A DNA stretch of 64,000 nucleotides from Bog-473 sp963821755. GTDB lineage: Bacteria > Actinomycetota > Acidimicrobiia > Acidimicrobiales > RAAP-2. The DNA is taken from contig CAWGEX010000003.1 of assembly GCA_963821755.1 (NCBI GenBank), forward strand, positions 930,001-994,000, in the 5' to 3' direction. The translations under genes and the position numbers were made by a program. Position 1 is the stretch's first letter, and the number at the start of each line of letters is the position of its first letter. Of the stretch, positions 54,243-62,992 are shown in pieces. The notes under the pieces are model-generated. The model had not been told where the DNA came from, did not search any database, and saw only the letters and a program-made list of their open reading frames with translations.

Positions 54243-55736
54243 CTACCCCAACCTTCTCAGCAGGTTCCGGGTGATCTGTTCAATCTGCGGGTCTCGCGCT
54301 GCCAGACCGTGAGCCCAGTCGGTCGACCCCGACGTGACCACTGTCGCACCCGCCTCGTTCGTGTACGCACCCAGCACCGCGTGGCCGTGACGGATGCGCT
54401 CCATCGCTTCGGGATCACGCGTCCCGAACACGCGTGACGCTATGTACTCCAACTCGCTCGGCTCGCCGAGCTTGGGCGGACGCGGCGCGGTCTCGCGCGT
54501 GAAGTGCTGCGTGGGGCACGTGCCGAGGATCTCGAAGGTCGACGGCGTGCCGTCCTCGCCGGTTGGGTACGGTAGCCCGTCGCGGTAGGTGAACACGCAC
54601 CCGTCACACTCGTAGCCGACGACGGTCGCGCCGGCACCGAGCACGTCGCCATAGCCGAGACCGGTGCCGTCGAAGATCCAGTGACCGGCCCGGTGCACGG
54701 TGTAGCCACCGAGGCCGGCAGTCACATTGCGACCTATGCGGTGATAGCCCCCGCGGGTGAATGAGACGCCGGTCATGTAGTTCTCGGGTCGACCGACGAC
54801 GACGTCGGACCAAAACGTCGTCACGTCCGCTTCGCTGTCGGTTCCCATCAACGGATCGTCCTTGAAGAAACCCTTGTACCCGACCATCACGTCGTGATCG
54901 TCACCCTCGATGCGCACCTGCCACAACGATGTATTGCCCGAGAGGAACGCCGCATTGCCGCCGCCGGCGATGAATGCTTCGACCGTGTCGCGCATGCCGC
55001 GAGACCAGTACTCGTCGTGGCCGACAGATAGATACAGGCTCGTTCCGTCCAACACTTCGGGGTTTTCTTCGAGATCGCCATTCAGGCACACGCCGATCTC
55101 GAATCCTTCGCGTTCGGCCCACTCGATGAACGGCAGCTCCCAGTCGGGCCAACCCGCCGAACCGGCATAGCCCGACAGATGGTTGATCTGGACGTAGCCG
55201 ACGTGCGCGGCGTTCTGCGGATCGGGCGCGCCAGTCCCCGTCACCCGGCGGCCCTTGCCCGGCGGCTTGAAAAGGTAGCCCGCCGACATCGGCCGTTGCA
55301 TGGCGACGTGAGTGCCGCCGGTGTACAGGTTCGGTCCGCCAAAGTCGTTGTAGGCGTGCCACGTATTGGTCGCCAGCGCGATTACGATGCGCTCGCCTGA
55401 AGATGGGCGCACGACGAAGAACGCGTAGTCGCGCCGCACCTTCTCGCCAACGTCGATCTCCATGACGACCTCGTAGTAGCCCGACCGCCACGTCGGGTCG
55501 ACGTCCAACGTGAGAGCGATGGGCCAGCCGCACCCTTTCGAGGAAGCGTCCCGCGGCGTCTCATGTTCTTCTGCGGCGACCGCGTCAGAACTGAACACGA
55601 CCTCCCGTCCCGCGCCGATCCGTGCCACCTCGACGCGTACTGGCCGCCCCGCGGATGACGACATGTGCAGACCCACCTGCCCGCCCGAGCACACTGATTG
55701 CGGCCAGCAGTACCCCGTCACCACGTCGCGCCCCAT
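54243..55736 (-). CDS. N,N-dimethylformamidase beta-subunit-like protein
   Basis: A 497-residue protein matching the C-terminal domain of DMFase large subunits: ALATNTWHAYNDFGGPNLY, then SLYLSVGHDEYWSRGMRDTVEAFI and HRAGHWIFDGTGLGYGDVLG. The first ~100 residues form a beta-sandwich. No DMFase small subunit is nearby, so dimethylformamide hydrolysis is not implied. Relatives are widely annotated by similarity only. Confidence 0.82.
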   Translation of the reverse strand: MGRDVVTGYCWPQSVCSGGQVGLHMSSSAGRPVRVEVARIGAGREVVFSSDAVAAEEHETPRDASSKGCGWPIALTLDVDPTWRSGYYEVVMEIDVGEKVRRDYAFFVVRPSSGERIVIALATNTWHAYNDFGGPNLYTGGTHVAMQRPMSAGYLFKPPGKGRRVTGTGAPDPQNAAHVGYVQINHLSGYAGSAGWPDWELPFIEWAEREGFEIGVCLNGDLEENPEVLDGTSLYLSVGHDEYWSRGMRDTVEAFIAGGGNAAFLSGNTSLWQVRIEGDDHDVMVGYKGFFKDDPLMGTDSEADVTTFWSDVVVGRPENYMTGVSFTRGGYHRIGRNVTAGLGGYTVHRAGHWIFDGTGLGYGDVLGAGATVVGYECDGCVFTYRDGLPYPTGEDGTPSTFEILGTCPTQHFTRETAPRPPKLGEPSELEYIASRVFGTRDPEAMERIRHGHAVLGAYTNEAGATVVTSGSTDWAHGLAARDPQIEQITRNLLRRLG

Positions 55737-56107
55737 GTCCCGACCCTAACTGGGCCGGATCGCTCACTGCATCCGAAGCAAGTCAGGGGGGAAGCATCGT
55801 CGGGGAGCTGCTCGGGACCTCCTCCCGGCCTCACGGTCGAGGTCCAGGTAGAAGCGGGCTGAACGCGAATGGCGGCCAACGGGTAGCTGCAGGATTTCCA
55901 GACCGCCACCGGGACTTCCTTCCGGCTGGTGGCCGCCCCGGTTCAAGTCAACGAAAACCGGCAGTGCCGGAACGGGTTCCCAAGTTCAACGAAAATGGCG
56001 ATAGCATCCTGGCCGGACATCGGTCTCGACATCGACGCCATTCTCGATCTCAAGATCCGCGGCGTCGTCGGCTGACGGTGCCGCTCCCACATAGGAGAAA
56101 AGACACA
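55737..56107. other. 371-base intergenic region
   Basis: It lies between the divergent DMFase-like and SDR genes. No conserved frame or clear element was recognised. Confidence 0.35.
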
Positions 56108-56933
56108 ATGAGCCTCTTCAATGCGTTCCGTTACGACGGCAAGCGAGTTCTCGTCGTGGGCGGAGCCACTGGCATGGGTGCCGCCGCCGCTCAACTGGCG
56201 CTCGACGCCGGGGCCGAGGTCGTGGTGATGGACTTCGCCGAGATCCCGCTGGAAGGCGTCCGGGCCATCCACGTCAATCTGGCCGAGCAGGCCTCGATCG
56301 ACGCCGCCATCACCGAGTGCGGCGGCTCGGTGGACGTGCTGCTGTCGTGCGCCGGGGTGGCCGATGGCACACCGGGCATTGAAAAGATCAACTTCATCGG
56401 TCACCGCCACATGATTGATTCCATGCTGGCCAGTGGCATGCTGAGTCGGGGCTCGAACTATCGGGTTCATCTCATCGGCCGCCGGTCTCGGCTGGCAAAA
56501 CCACCTCCCGGAGCTGGAAGAGTTCTTGGCCACTCCAGACTTCGACAGCGCCGTCAAGTGGGTCGAAGCCCACGGAAAAGCGGACTACATGTCGACCAAG
56601 CAGGCCATCTGCGCCTATGTGGCCAGCCAGGCTTTTCCACTCCTTAAGCAAGGGATTCGCATCAACGGCATCTGCCCCGGACCAACCGAGACGCCGCTGG
56701 CCCTGGCCAACAAGGACCAGTGGCTGGGCTTCGGCGCCGACTATCGGGGCGAAGTGGGGATCGAGGCCGCCACTCCGCTGGAGCAGGCGTACCCTCTGGT
56801 CTTTTTGTGCAGCGACGCCGCCTCCGCCATCAGCGGCATCGTCATGGTCACCGACGCCGGATACTTCAGTTCGGGCATCACCGGCTCGTACCCGGAGGCG
56901 GCCCCCGTCACCAACTTTCTCCTCAGCCTTTAA
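56108..56933 (+). pseudogene. short-chain dehydrogenase/reductase, interrupted by a one-base frameshift
   Basis: The first frame carries the cofactor motif VLVVGGATGMGAAAAQLA and VDVLLSCAGVAD, then loses phase near 56456. The second frame has KADYMSTKQAICAYVASQA (catalytic Tyr and Lys), GIRINGICPGPTETPLA and the C-terminus. Deleting one A at 56456-56457 joins them through GSTIGFISSAAGLGWQNHLP, restoring the catalytic Ser region. Restored length is about 274 residues. The ATG at 56108 follows AGGAGAAAAG. Confidence 0.85.
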
Positions 56934-57023
56934 GCGGGGTGGGCGGCGACCTCAGCTGGATCGGCGCGGAATCACAGCCACCGTCGGAATGGTGGCGGAG
57001 CCACCGCACTGCACGAGCGGGAA

Positions 57024-58508
57024 TCACCGATATTCGTCCGGTACGCCTTCCAGAATCACCGTCTTGGTCTCCAGGAAAGGCAGAAGACCTTCGGTCCCAC
57101 CTTCCCGGCCAATACCGGACTGTTTGAATCCGCCGAAGGCGATACTGAAGTCCGTGCGGAAGGCGTTGTGCCCAACCGTCCCGGAACGCAGACGGCGTGC
57201 CACCTGTCGGGCCCGATCCACGTCGTGCGTGAACACGGAAGCATTGAGCCCGTAGATGGTGTCGTTAGCCAATGCCACAATGTGCTCTTCGTTGTCCGCC
57301 GGAATGACCGACAGAACCGGTCCAAAAATTTCTTCTTGGGCGATGGCCGAGGAATTGTCGACATGGCCAAAGACAGTCGGCTCCACGTAGTAACCGCGGT
57401 CGAGGTCCTTCGGCCGACCACCGCCGGTCACCAACGTGGCGCCTTGCTCCTGGCCCTTGGCGATGTAGCCCTCGACCCGGTCGCGCTGTCGGCTCGAGAC
57501 CAGCGGGCCCATTTGGGTGGACGAGTCAAAGGGGTCGCCGACGCGAACCTGGGAGAAGGCGCCCGCCAGCGCATCAACCAATTCGTCGTGACGCTGCCGA
57601 GAGACGACGATCCGAGTCAGGGACGAGCACACCTGTCCGGCCAGCATGCATTCGGACTTAGCCAGCGTCACTGCCGCATCGTTGAGGTCCATGTCATCAA
57701 GGATCAGGGCAGCTGATTTGCCTCCGAGCTCGAGCGTGCATCGGGCGACTCGCGCGCCACAGATCGAGGCGATCCGTTGCCCGGCCGCGGTGGATCCCGT
57801 GAAGGTGATCTTGTCGACGCGGGCATCTCGCACCAGCAGTTCGGAGACCTCGCGGTCGGCCGTCACGACATTGAGGACACCGGCAGGAAGACCGATAGCT
57901 TCAGCGATCTCGGCCACTACGTAGGCGTCGCCGGGGGCCTCCGGAGAACACTTGAGCACCACGGTGCATCCGGCCAACAGAGCCGGCGCAATCTTGTAGG
58001 TGATCAACCCGATGGGGGCGTTCCACGGGATGATGGCGCCGACAACGCCCACTGGCTCTCGCACCAGCAGACCGAATTCGCCCATCGACGGCTGCACCCT
58101 CTCTTCAAATGGGAAAGTCCGAGCCAGATCGGCGTAGAAGTCGAATGCGCCGGCGATACCCGCTGCGCCATGCCGAGCAATGAGGTACAGCGCGCCGGAC
58201 TCGCGGGGCCAGATCTGCCCGATGTCTTCGGCTCGCTCCCGGAGGCCGTTGGCAATACCCCTGAGGAATTCGGCCCGATCGACGTGGGTCATTCTGGGCC
58301 AAGGCCCCTCGTCGAAGGCGCGGCGGGCAGCCGTCACGGCGCGATCCATATCGGCTTCCTGCGCTTCGGGTACCCGGAAGTACACCTGCTCGGTACTCGA
58401 ATCGATCACATCGAAGGTCGCATCGGTCGAAGGCGCGACCCATTCCCCATCGATGAAGAAACGGTCGGCGTGTCGAAGGGGTGCCTCTGACTCACTGGTG
58501 ACGGTCAA
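57024..58508 (-). CDS. NAD(P)-dependent aldehyde dehydrogenase
   Basis: A 494-residue ALDH with all key parts: IIPWNAPIGLITYKIAPALLAG, KITFTGSTAAGQRI, the Glu in LELGGKSAALI, and the catalytic Cys in AGQVCSSLTRIVV. The C-terminal FGGFKQSGIGREGG is also typical. It oxidises an unknown aldehyde. It is the third gene on this strand after a ferredoxin-like and a glyoxalase gene (143-base gap), which may form one catabolic unit. Confidence 0.95.
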   Translation of the reverse strand: MTVTSESEAPLRHADRFFIDGEWVAPSTDATFDVIDSSTEQVYFRVPEAQEADMDRAVTAARRAFDEGPWPRMTHVDRAEFLRGIANGLRERAEDIGQIWPRESGALYLIARHGAAGIAGAFDFYADLARTFPFEERVQPSMGEFGLLVREPVGVVGAIIPWNAPIGLITYKIAPALLAGCTVVLKCSPEAPGDAYVVAEIAEAIGLPAGVLNVVTADREVSELLVRDARVDKITFTGSTAAGQRIASICGARVARCTLELGGKSAALILDDMDLNDAAVTLAKSECMLAGQVCSSLTRIVVSRQRHDELVDALAGAFSQVRVGDPFDSSTQMGPLVSSRQRDRVEGYIAKGQEQGATLVTGGGRPKDLDRGYYVEPTVFGHVDNSSAIAQEEIFGPVLSVIPADNEEHIVALANDTIYGLNASVFTHDVDRARQVARRLRSGTVGHNAFRTDFSIAFGGFKQSGIGREGGTEGLLPFLETKTVILEGVPDEYR

Positions 58509-58651
58509 TTGAGTTCCCTCCCTATTCGCTCCCCGAAGATGCCCGAGGGTGCCTGATGGTCAACGAGACCAGCGTACTGACCCTGGCTCGCACTGCCTCC
58601 GGCCCAGAATTCGACTGGCGGACCCAGGTGGACCGCATTGAAGTACCCGAA

Positions 58652-59095
58652 TCAGGGTTTGGGTGGAAGCGTGCCCCGATATGCCGCTGGCAAGAGTTCG
58701 AGCAATTGCCCGTCGGGATCCCGCACGAAAATTGCGGCTCCGACGTCAGTTTCCTCAATGATCACTCCACCGAATTCAGCCACTTTCTCCGCCGTGGCCT
58801 GAACGTCATCGACTGAGATCGACAGGTGGGTTAGCCCAGGTTCGTTCATCGTGCGCTCCCGGAATGGTGCCGTCGCGTCGGTTGCCGCGTAGTGCATGAG
58901 TTCGAGCACGAAGCCATCAAGGGTCAGATATGAGGCGGTCGTTCCCAGGGGGGGTGTGAGGCCGCTGAGCTTGGCCGTTGGCCCGTCGGGAGGCGTAATC
59001 TCGTACCAGAACTTGAATCCGAAAACCTGCTGGTAAAACCGCTTCGCCCGTTCGAGGTCATTCACGACTTGACCCGTGTGGTTGTAGATAGCCAC
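58652..59095 (-). CDS. glyoxalase/VOC superfamily protein
   Basis: A 147-residue VOC protein: YNHTGQVVNDLERAKRFYQQVFGF opens the first module and FVRDPDGQLLELLP closes the second; metal-ligand His and Glu positions are present (NHTG, LELMHYA, LTHLSI, LELLP). The GTG at 59095 has GGAGG six bases upstream. A longer open frame upstream overlaps the ferredoxin-like gene and is rejected. Confidence 0.85.
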   Translation of the reverse strand: MAIYNHTGQVVNDLERAKRFYQQVFGFKFWYEITPPDGPTAKLSGLTPPLGTTASYLTLDGFVLELMHYAATDATAPFRERTMNEPGLTHLSISVDDVQATAEKVAEFGGVIIEETDVGAAIFVRDPDGQLLELLPAAYRGTLPPKP

Positions 59096-59117
59096 CCATT
59101 GCCTCCGAGCCGGAACG

Positions 59118-59342
59118 CTACGCAGGGAAGATTCCGGCCAGATGAAGGGCCACGGTCGGGCAGTTGTCGGGCGGCTCTCGTACCTCTTGCTCGCCACCGG
59201 CCATGTCGCCACAGACGATGGCCACATCGTCGTCGTCCAGGTCGAAGACGCCGGGGGCCCAGAACAGGAAGTTCCCAGAACCCCTGCAGGCGTCACGGTC
59301 GATCACATCCCAACCGAGTTGCTCGCTCGGGCTCATCGCCAT
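59118..59342 (-). CDS. ferredoxin-like protein missing a cluster cysteine
   Basis: A 74-residue protein with the layout of P450-type 3Fe-4S/4Fe-4S ferredoxins: VIDRDACRGSGNFLFWAPGVFDLDDD and, near the end, DNCPTVALHLAG. The first Cys (19) and last Cys (61) are in place, but the position six residues after Cys19, normally Cys or Ala before AP, is Phe25. One extra Cys (44) lies elsewhere. Cluster binding is therefore uncertain. It starts the same-strand run with the glyoxalase and ALDH genes; no P450 is in the window. Confidence 0.65.
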   Translation of the reverse strand: MAMSPSEQLGWDVIDRDACRGSGNFLFWAPGVFDLDDDDVAIVCGDMAGGEQEVREPPDNCPTVALHLAGIFPA

Positions 59343-59514
59343 CGTTCCTCGAGCATCGGGTCAAGGCTAACACTCCCTCACTCACCGATTCCGAGCAGAA
59401 ATGGCACAGACGAGCACCACGGGCAGTCGCAAGTGTGTCGAACGGAACGGAGACCCCGGGCCGTCGAGTTTACTGGTCCCAGCAGCAATTGCCCAACTCA
59501 AGATGGGAACCCAC

Positions 59515-59952
59515 ATGGAACTGAGTATCCAAAGCGTGTTACTGAATGTGACGAATCTGAAGCAGTCAATCGAGTTCTACCAAAACGTTTTCGACTTTCG
59601 CCTGACATCACAACGCGACGAGGTGGCCGCGCTCATGGTCTACGAGACGAAGCGCCGCCAGGTCATTCTGTTGCGCGAGCTAGGGCGCAACTGGCATGGT
59701 GCGGGGAGGCGCAACGTCGGATTGCGCATGCTGTCATTCGAGGCCGGTACACCGAGCGAGTTTGAGGTCATCGAACAGAGGCTGGTCGAGCGCCAGGCTC
59801 TGATCTGGCAAGGGCAGACCGAGGCCTATAGGGCGATCATGGGCGTTGATCCCGACCGAACACAGATCTGTGTTGCGTCGAGCTTGACCGGAACTCCAAT
59901 CAGTAGTGACGACTGGAAGGAGGTCGATGACGCGATATACACAATCGAGTAG
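59515..59952 (+). CDS. VOC-fold protein
   Basis: A 145-residue VOC-superfamily protein starting MELSIQSVLLNVTNLKQSIEFYQNVFDFR, the usual first module. The second module is weaker (RRNVGLRMLSFE... RTQICVASSL), and metal ligands cannot be assigned with confidence. The ATG at 59515 starts directly at the domain; upstream in-frame ATGs at 59401 and 59503 exist. Divergent from the ferredoxin-like gene. Confidence 0.7.
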   Translation: MELSIQSVLLNVTNLKQSIEFYQNVFDFRLTSQRDEVAALMVYETKRRQVILLRELGRNWHGAGRRNVGLRMLSFEAGTPSEFEVIEQRLVERQALIWQGQTEAYRAIMGVDPDRTQICVASSLTGTPISSDDWKEVDDAIYTIE

Positions 59953-60090
59953 CCGGCAAAGGGACGTCCCGCGTCTGGGCGTCCGACGACTCCACGGCGG
60001 GACCAGCGGGGTGGGAGGAGCCGGCCGGGATCGTGATGCGTTGAATCTCAGCTATCGAGCGTGTGTCAAATGGTGACGGTCCCTATCCCG

Positions 60091-60282
60091 TCAATCCTCC
60101 TTAAACGTAATCGCGGCGCTCACGCGAGTTGCCAACCCGTCCAAGGCCGCCGACAACCTCTCGGGGATGTGCGTCGCTGCCTTACTGTCATCTTCGACGG
60201 CGTCCAATGCTCGTACAAATCGGGCCATCGTGTGGATTAGCTCCGACGCCGCACCCTCGATCTCTTCCGTCAGTTCGCTCAT
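60091..60282 (-). CDS. small helical protein (63 residues)
   Basis: Starts MSELTEEIEGAASELIHTMARFVRALDAVEDDSKA and is predicted to be almost all helix, with acidic and alanine-rich heptad-like spacing. AAAGGTAGGCACA precedes the ATG. I do not recognise a family; a small regulatory or scaffold protein is possible. Confidence 0.5.
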   Translation of the reverse strand: MSELTEEIEGAASELIHTMARFVRALDAVEDDSKAATHIPERLSAALDGLATRVSAAITFKED

Positions 60283-60670
60283 TGTGCCTACCTTTCTAGG
60301 TCCGCTCCAGGTTTAGCGCAGATGTGCGAAGCGCGTAACAGGAACCACCGCTCTCTGGGACACGTCACGGATCCGGACAAGGATCCGGACCGCCGCGCCT
60401 GGCACCAAGCCCACGCGGCGCCTGGGCCCAACGAAGACGCTTACGCTCTGTTGGATTCGGTGCTCTCCCGGCCCTTTGACGCTCCGGTACGGGATCGCGT
60501 TGTCGCCCAAGTGGGTCAAGGGGGGCCAGCCTCCACTGCGACCAGAAGTCCCACCGCCGCAACGGGCACGCCGGCCAACGCTGTGCCCTGGCTGATGCGA
60601 ACGCGGTCGGGGCGCGATACCTTCAGGAGGTGGTTTCTCTGGCTGGCCGACGCGGATTCCTTCCCCCGCG
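60283..60670 (+). other. region with a short remnant resembling a LAL-type regulator
   Basis: Between 60372 and 60480 the plus strand encodes DPDKDPDRRAWHQAHAAPGPNED, a motif (DPxRRAWH...GPDE) found in the middle of LAL-type LuxR ATPases. The flanking frame is not LuxR-like and has no start, so this is at most a gene scrap. Nothing else was recognised. Confidence 0.3.
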
Positions 60671-61726
60671 ATGAGTGCCAGGCCCTCCAGCACCGTTGTC
60701 GACGCCCGGCAGGACGGTGTGCCGCAGATCGCCAGTTCCGCAGTGGTCCTCGGCGTCGCCACACTGGGGTTCCACTCGGGGCTGTCTGAAGGCGCCGTCA
60801 TTCGCTCAACAGACGACTCCGTCGCCATCGGAACTGGATCCCATGTCATCGAGAATTCCGTAGTGGTCGGCTACGCCGACCACCCGGTGGACATCGGCCG
60901 ACGGACGGTGTTCGGCCACCGCTGCATGGTGATCGGTGCCACCGTCGGTGATCTTTGCGAGATCGGCAATGCCTCAGTGCTGATGCCCGGAGTCCGGCTG
61001 GGCAATCGGGTCCTTCTCGGCGAAGGCACCGTTGTTCCGCCGGGGACGACGTTGCCCAGCGACGTCGTCGCGGTGGGTAGGCCGGCTCGTATCGTTCGGT
61101 CTGCCTCGAGCAGCGACCTTGATCGTCTGACGGCTCTACGGGGAGGCGACCTGTCCGTCCCTGCACCTTCTGGAGTCGTCGTCCAATCCAACCAGGGAGT
61201 CGCCACCGTGGGCCAGCTCTATGCCTATCGAGGAATTTTGCCGATCGTCGCCCCGACGGCGGTCCTCTTCCCGACCGCCGAAATCACTGGTGACGTCGTC
61301 ATAGGCGAACGTTCCATTATCGGAGCTGGCGTCAAGATCATCGGCGACTCGCATGGCCCGGTGCGGATCGGCGACGACGTGCAGATCCTCGAAAACACCG
61401 TCCTCCACTTGCTACCTGACAACAATCTCGTCATCGACGATGGCGCTACCGTCGGACCGGGCGCCATGATCCACGGGTGCCACATCGGCGCGCGGTCCGT
61501 GATCGAACCGGGGGCGATCGTGTGCGACGGGAGTGTGGTCGGCGCCGAATCCATCGTACGGGCCGGCGCCGTCGTAAAGCAGCGTTCACAGTTTGCGTCC
61601 GGCACCGAGATCGATGGGATGCCAGCGGTTGAGGTGCGCCGCTTATCTGGTCCGCCGGACCTCCCCAGCTGGGCGCTGCACCACGGTGACCTGCCTGAGA
61701 TGACGCCGCAAGTACCAGGCCGATGA
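60671..61726 (+). CDS. double left-handed beta-helix protein, gamma-carbonic-anhydrase-like
   Basis: A 351-residue protein with two hexapeptide-repeat halves (about 30-150 and 190-320). The second half reads TVGPGAMIHGCHIGARSVIEPGAIVCDGSVVGAES, like gamma-class carbonic anhydrases. Gamma-CA zinc binding needs three His; LENTVLHLLPD and AMIHGC supply two, but the GHG position is GPG. The first half has FGHRCMVIGATVGD. Activity is doubtful. Two such domains in one chain are unusual. GTG/ATG choice: frame start at 60671 follows TTCCCCCGCG. Confidence 0.75.
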   Translation: MSARPSSTVVDARQDGVPQIASSAVVLGVATLGFHSGLSEGAVIRSTDDSVAIGTGSHVIENSVVVGYADHPVDIGRRTVFGHRCMVIGATVGDLCEIGNASVLMPGVRLGNRVLLGEGTVVPPGTTLPSDVVAVGRPARIVRSASSSDLDRLTALRGGDLSVPAPSGVVVQSNQGVATVGQLYAYRGILPIVAPTAVLFPTAEITGDVVIGERSIIGAGVKIIGDSHGPVRIGDDVQILENTVLHLLPDNNLVIDDGATVGPGAMIHGCHIGARSVIEPGAIVCDGSVVGAESIVRAGAVVKQRSQFASGTEIDGMPAVEVRRLSGPPDLPSWALHHGDLPEMTPQVPGR

Positions 61727-61741
61727 TCACGCTGCGCCACG

Positions 61742-62146
61742 TTGCGCACGCGGTCGGAGCCAGGGGGAACGGACGCTCCGGCCTACCGCGTCGAGCTACT
61801 TGTCGGCCGACACCGCCTCCTGGGTGACGAGCCTTCGACCGAAGGGGGCGGTGACGTCGGCCCATCCCCCTTCGGGTTCCTCCTGAGCGGCCTCGCGGCG
61901 TGCACGGCCACAACACTGCGGATGTACGCGACCCGAAAAGGCTGGGATTTCGGCCATATCACCGTGGACGTGCGCTACGACGTTGACGAGTCGGGGAACG
62001 CATCGATTGAGCGCAAAATCACCGTCCCCCAAAGCCTTTCCGCCGAACAGCGCGACCGGCTGGCCGAAGTAGCCGGGCGAACCCCGGTGACCTTGGCCAT
62101 CCGCACGCCCATCACCACCGAAGTCCTGCCCGCGGCGTCGCCCTGA
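61742..62146 (+). CDS. OsmC-family protein, start uncertain
   Basis: A 134-residue OsmC-fold protein: GPSPFGFLLSGLAACTATTLRMYATRKGW carries one cysteine at the usual place; the second (normally xCPVH) is Thr (GRTPVTLAI), as in YhfA-like members. In this frame only a TTG (61742) is available as start. An ATG at 61723 that overlaps the previous stop (ATGA) lies in a different frame and gives MITLRH, a typical OsmC beginning, so one extra base between 61723 and about 61745 may again have shifted the frame. Confidence 0.8.
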   Translation: MRTRSEPGGTDAPAYRVELLVGRHRLLGDEPSTEGGGDVGPSPFGFLLSGLAACTATTLRMYATRKGWDFGHITVDVRYDVDESGNASIERKITVPQSLSAEQRDRLAEVAGRTPVTLAIRTPITTEVLPAASP

Positions 62147-62186
62147 GCCGCGCCGGGATGGCCGTCCGCCGTCGTCCTCGGGAAGC

Positions 62187-62563
62187 TCAGCCCGGCACTG
62201 GTGGAGGCGGATCGTTCGGAGCCATGTACTTGCCGAGCGATCGGAACAGCGGGTCGCTCTCGTTCGCATAGTTCATTGTGAGTCGAGCGCGCCGGGCGAG
62301 AGGGTCACGGCGATTGCGATGGAGATCTTCTGGGAGGGCAGGTATGCCTCCGTTGCGCCTTCACCGCTCAAGAGAGGGTCCCGCAACAGCCAGGATCCTG
62401 ATCGCACGACGCCAAGGTCGAAATTGTAGGCATTGACCTGCGTGAAACACGAAGGTTCGCAGCCAGCGTCCTTGTGTCCTAAGCCGAGCGGGCTCAGAGC
62501 GGTCATGGCTCGATAGCTCGACCGCGACACCAGGGGGCACGCCGCCGATGGTTCAGCGGTCAC
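62187..62563 (-). pseudogene. 3' remnant of a serine beta-lactamase-fold hydrolase
   Basis: The product CFTQVNAYNFDLGVVRSG, then LLRDPLLSGEGATEAYLPSQ and SIAIAVTLSPGALDSQ matches the end of secreted serine hydrolases of the beta-lactamase/D-Ala carboxypeptidase class (usual tail YLPxxKIAIAVAVTF). After a stop at 62273 the expected tail NYANESDPLFRSLGKYMAP continues in another frame to 62187. The N-terminal part with SxxK is absent. A decayed gene is likely. Confidence 0.55.
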
Positions 62564-62939
62564 CGCCTAACGCTGCCGTAAGCCCCTCCAAGTCGGCAAC
62601 GGTCACCGTGAGCGCTGAGTGGCCGCTTCGTCGAAGTGGCGACGGCACCTTTTCGGCGAAGTGAACGCAGACGCCTCCGTCGTGGTTCGTTCCAAAGCTC
62701 AACCCGTCGTCGACCCGTGACCCCCGCACACCGAACGCTGTCCACCAGCGGTAGTTTCGCGTGATGTGCGCGCCGGTGATGTTTGTGAGTGGCGTTTCAA
62801 TTTTGAAAAAGCCGAACGTTGCCACAAAGGAGCCGTCATCAGTGAGCGTGACGCCGTCCTTTGCCCGTCTCAGCCCGAAGGGCACAAGAACTGCCAGGTA
62901 CCGCTTGTCGATCGCGTAAGCAAAATGTTGAGGCATCAA
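62553..62939 (-). CDS. conserved hypothetical protein, PH-like domain
   Basis: A 128-residue protein. AYAIDKRYLAVLVPFGLRRAKDGVTLTDDGSFVATFGFF starts a beta-rich domain; TAFGVRGSRVDDGLSFGTNHDGGVCVHFAEKV and SGHSALTVTVADLEGLTAALG complete it. This pattern is familiar from mycobacterial conserved hypothetical proteins. Function unknown. Single gene of the expected length. Confidence 0.75.
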   Translation of the reverse strand: MMPQHFAYAIDKRYLAVLVPFGLRRAKDGVTLTDDGSFVATFGFFKIETPLTNITGAHITRNYRWWTAFGVRGSRVDDGLSFGTNHDGGVCVHFAEKVPSPLRRSGHSALTVTVADLEGLTAALGGDR

Positions 62940-62992
62940 TCATCCAATCCGAATGTTCGTCTTTCACGTTCGCCGGGTCCGGCGTGGCATAT

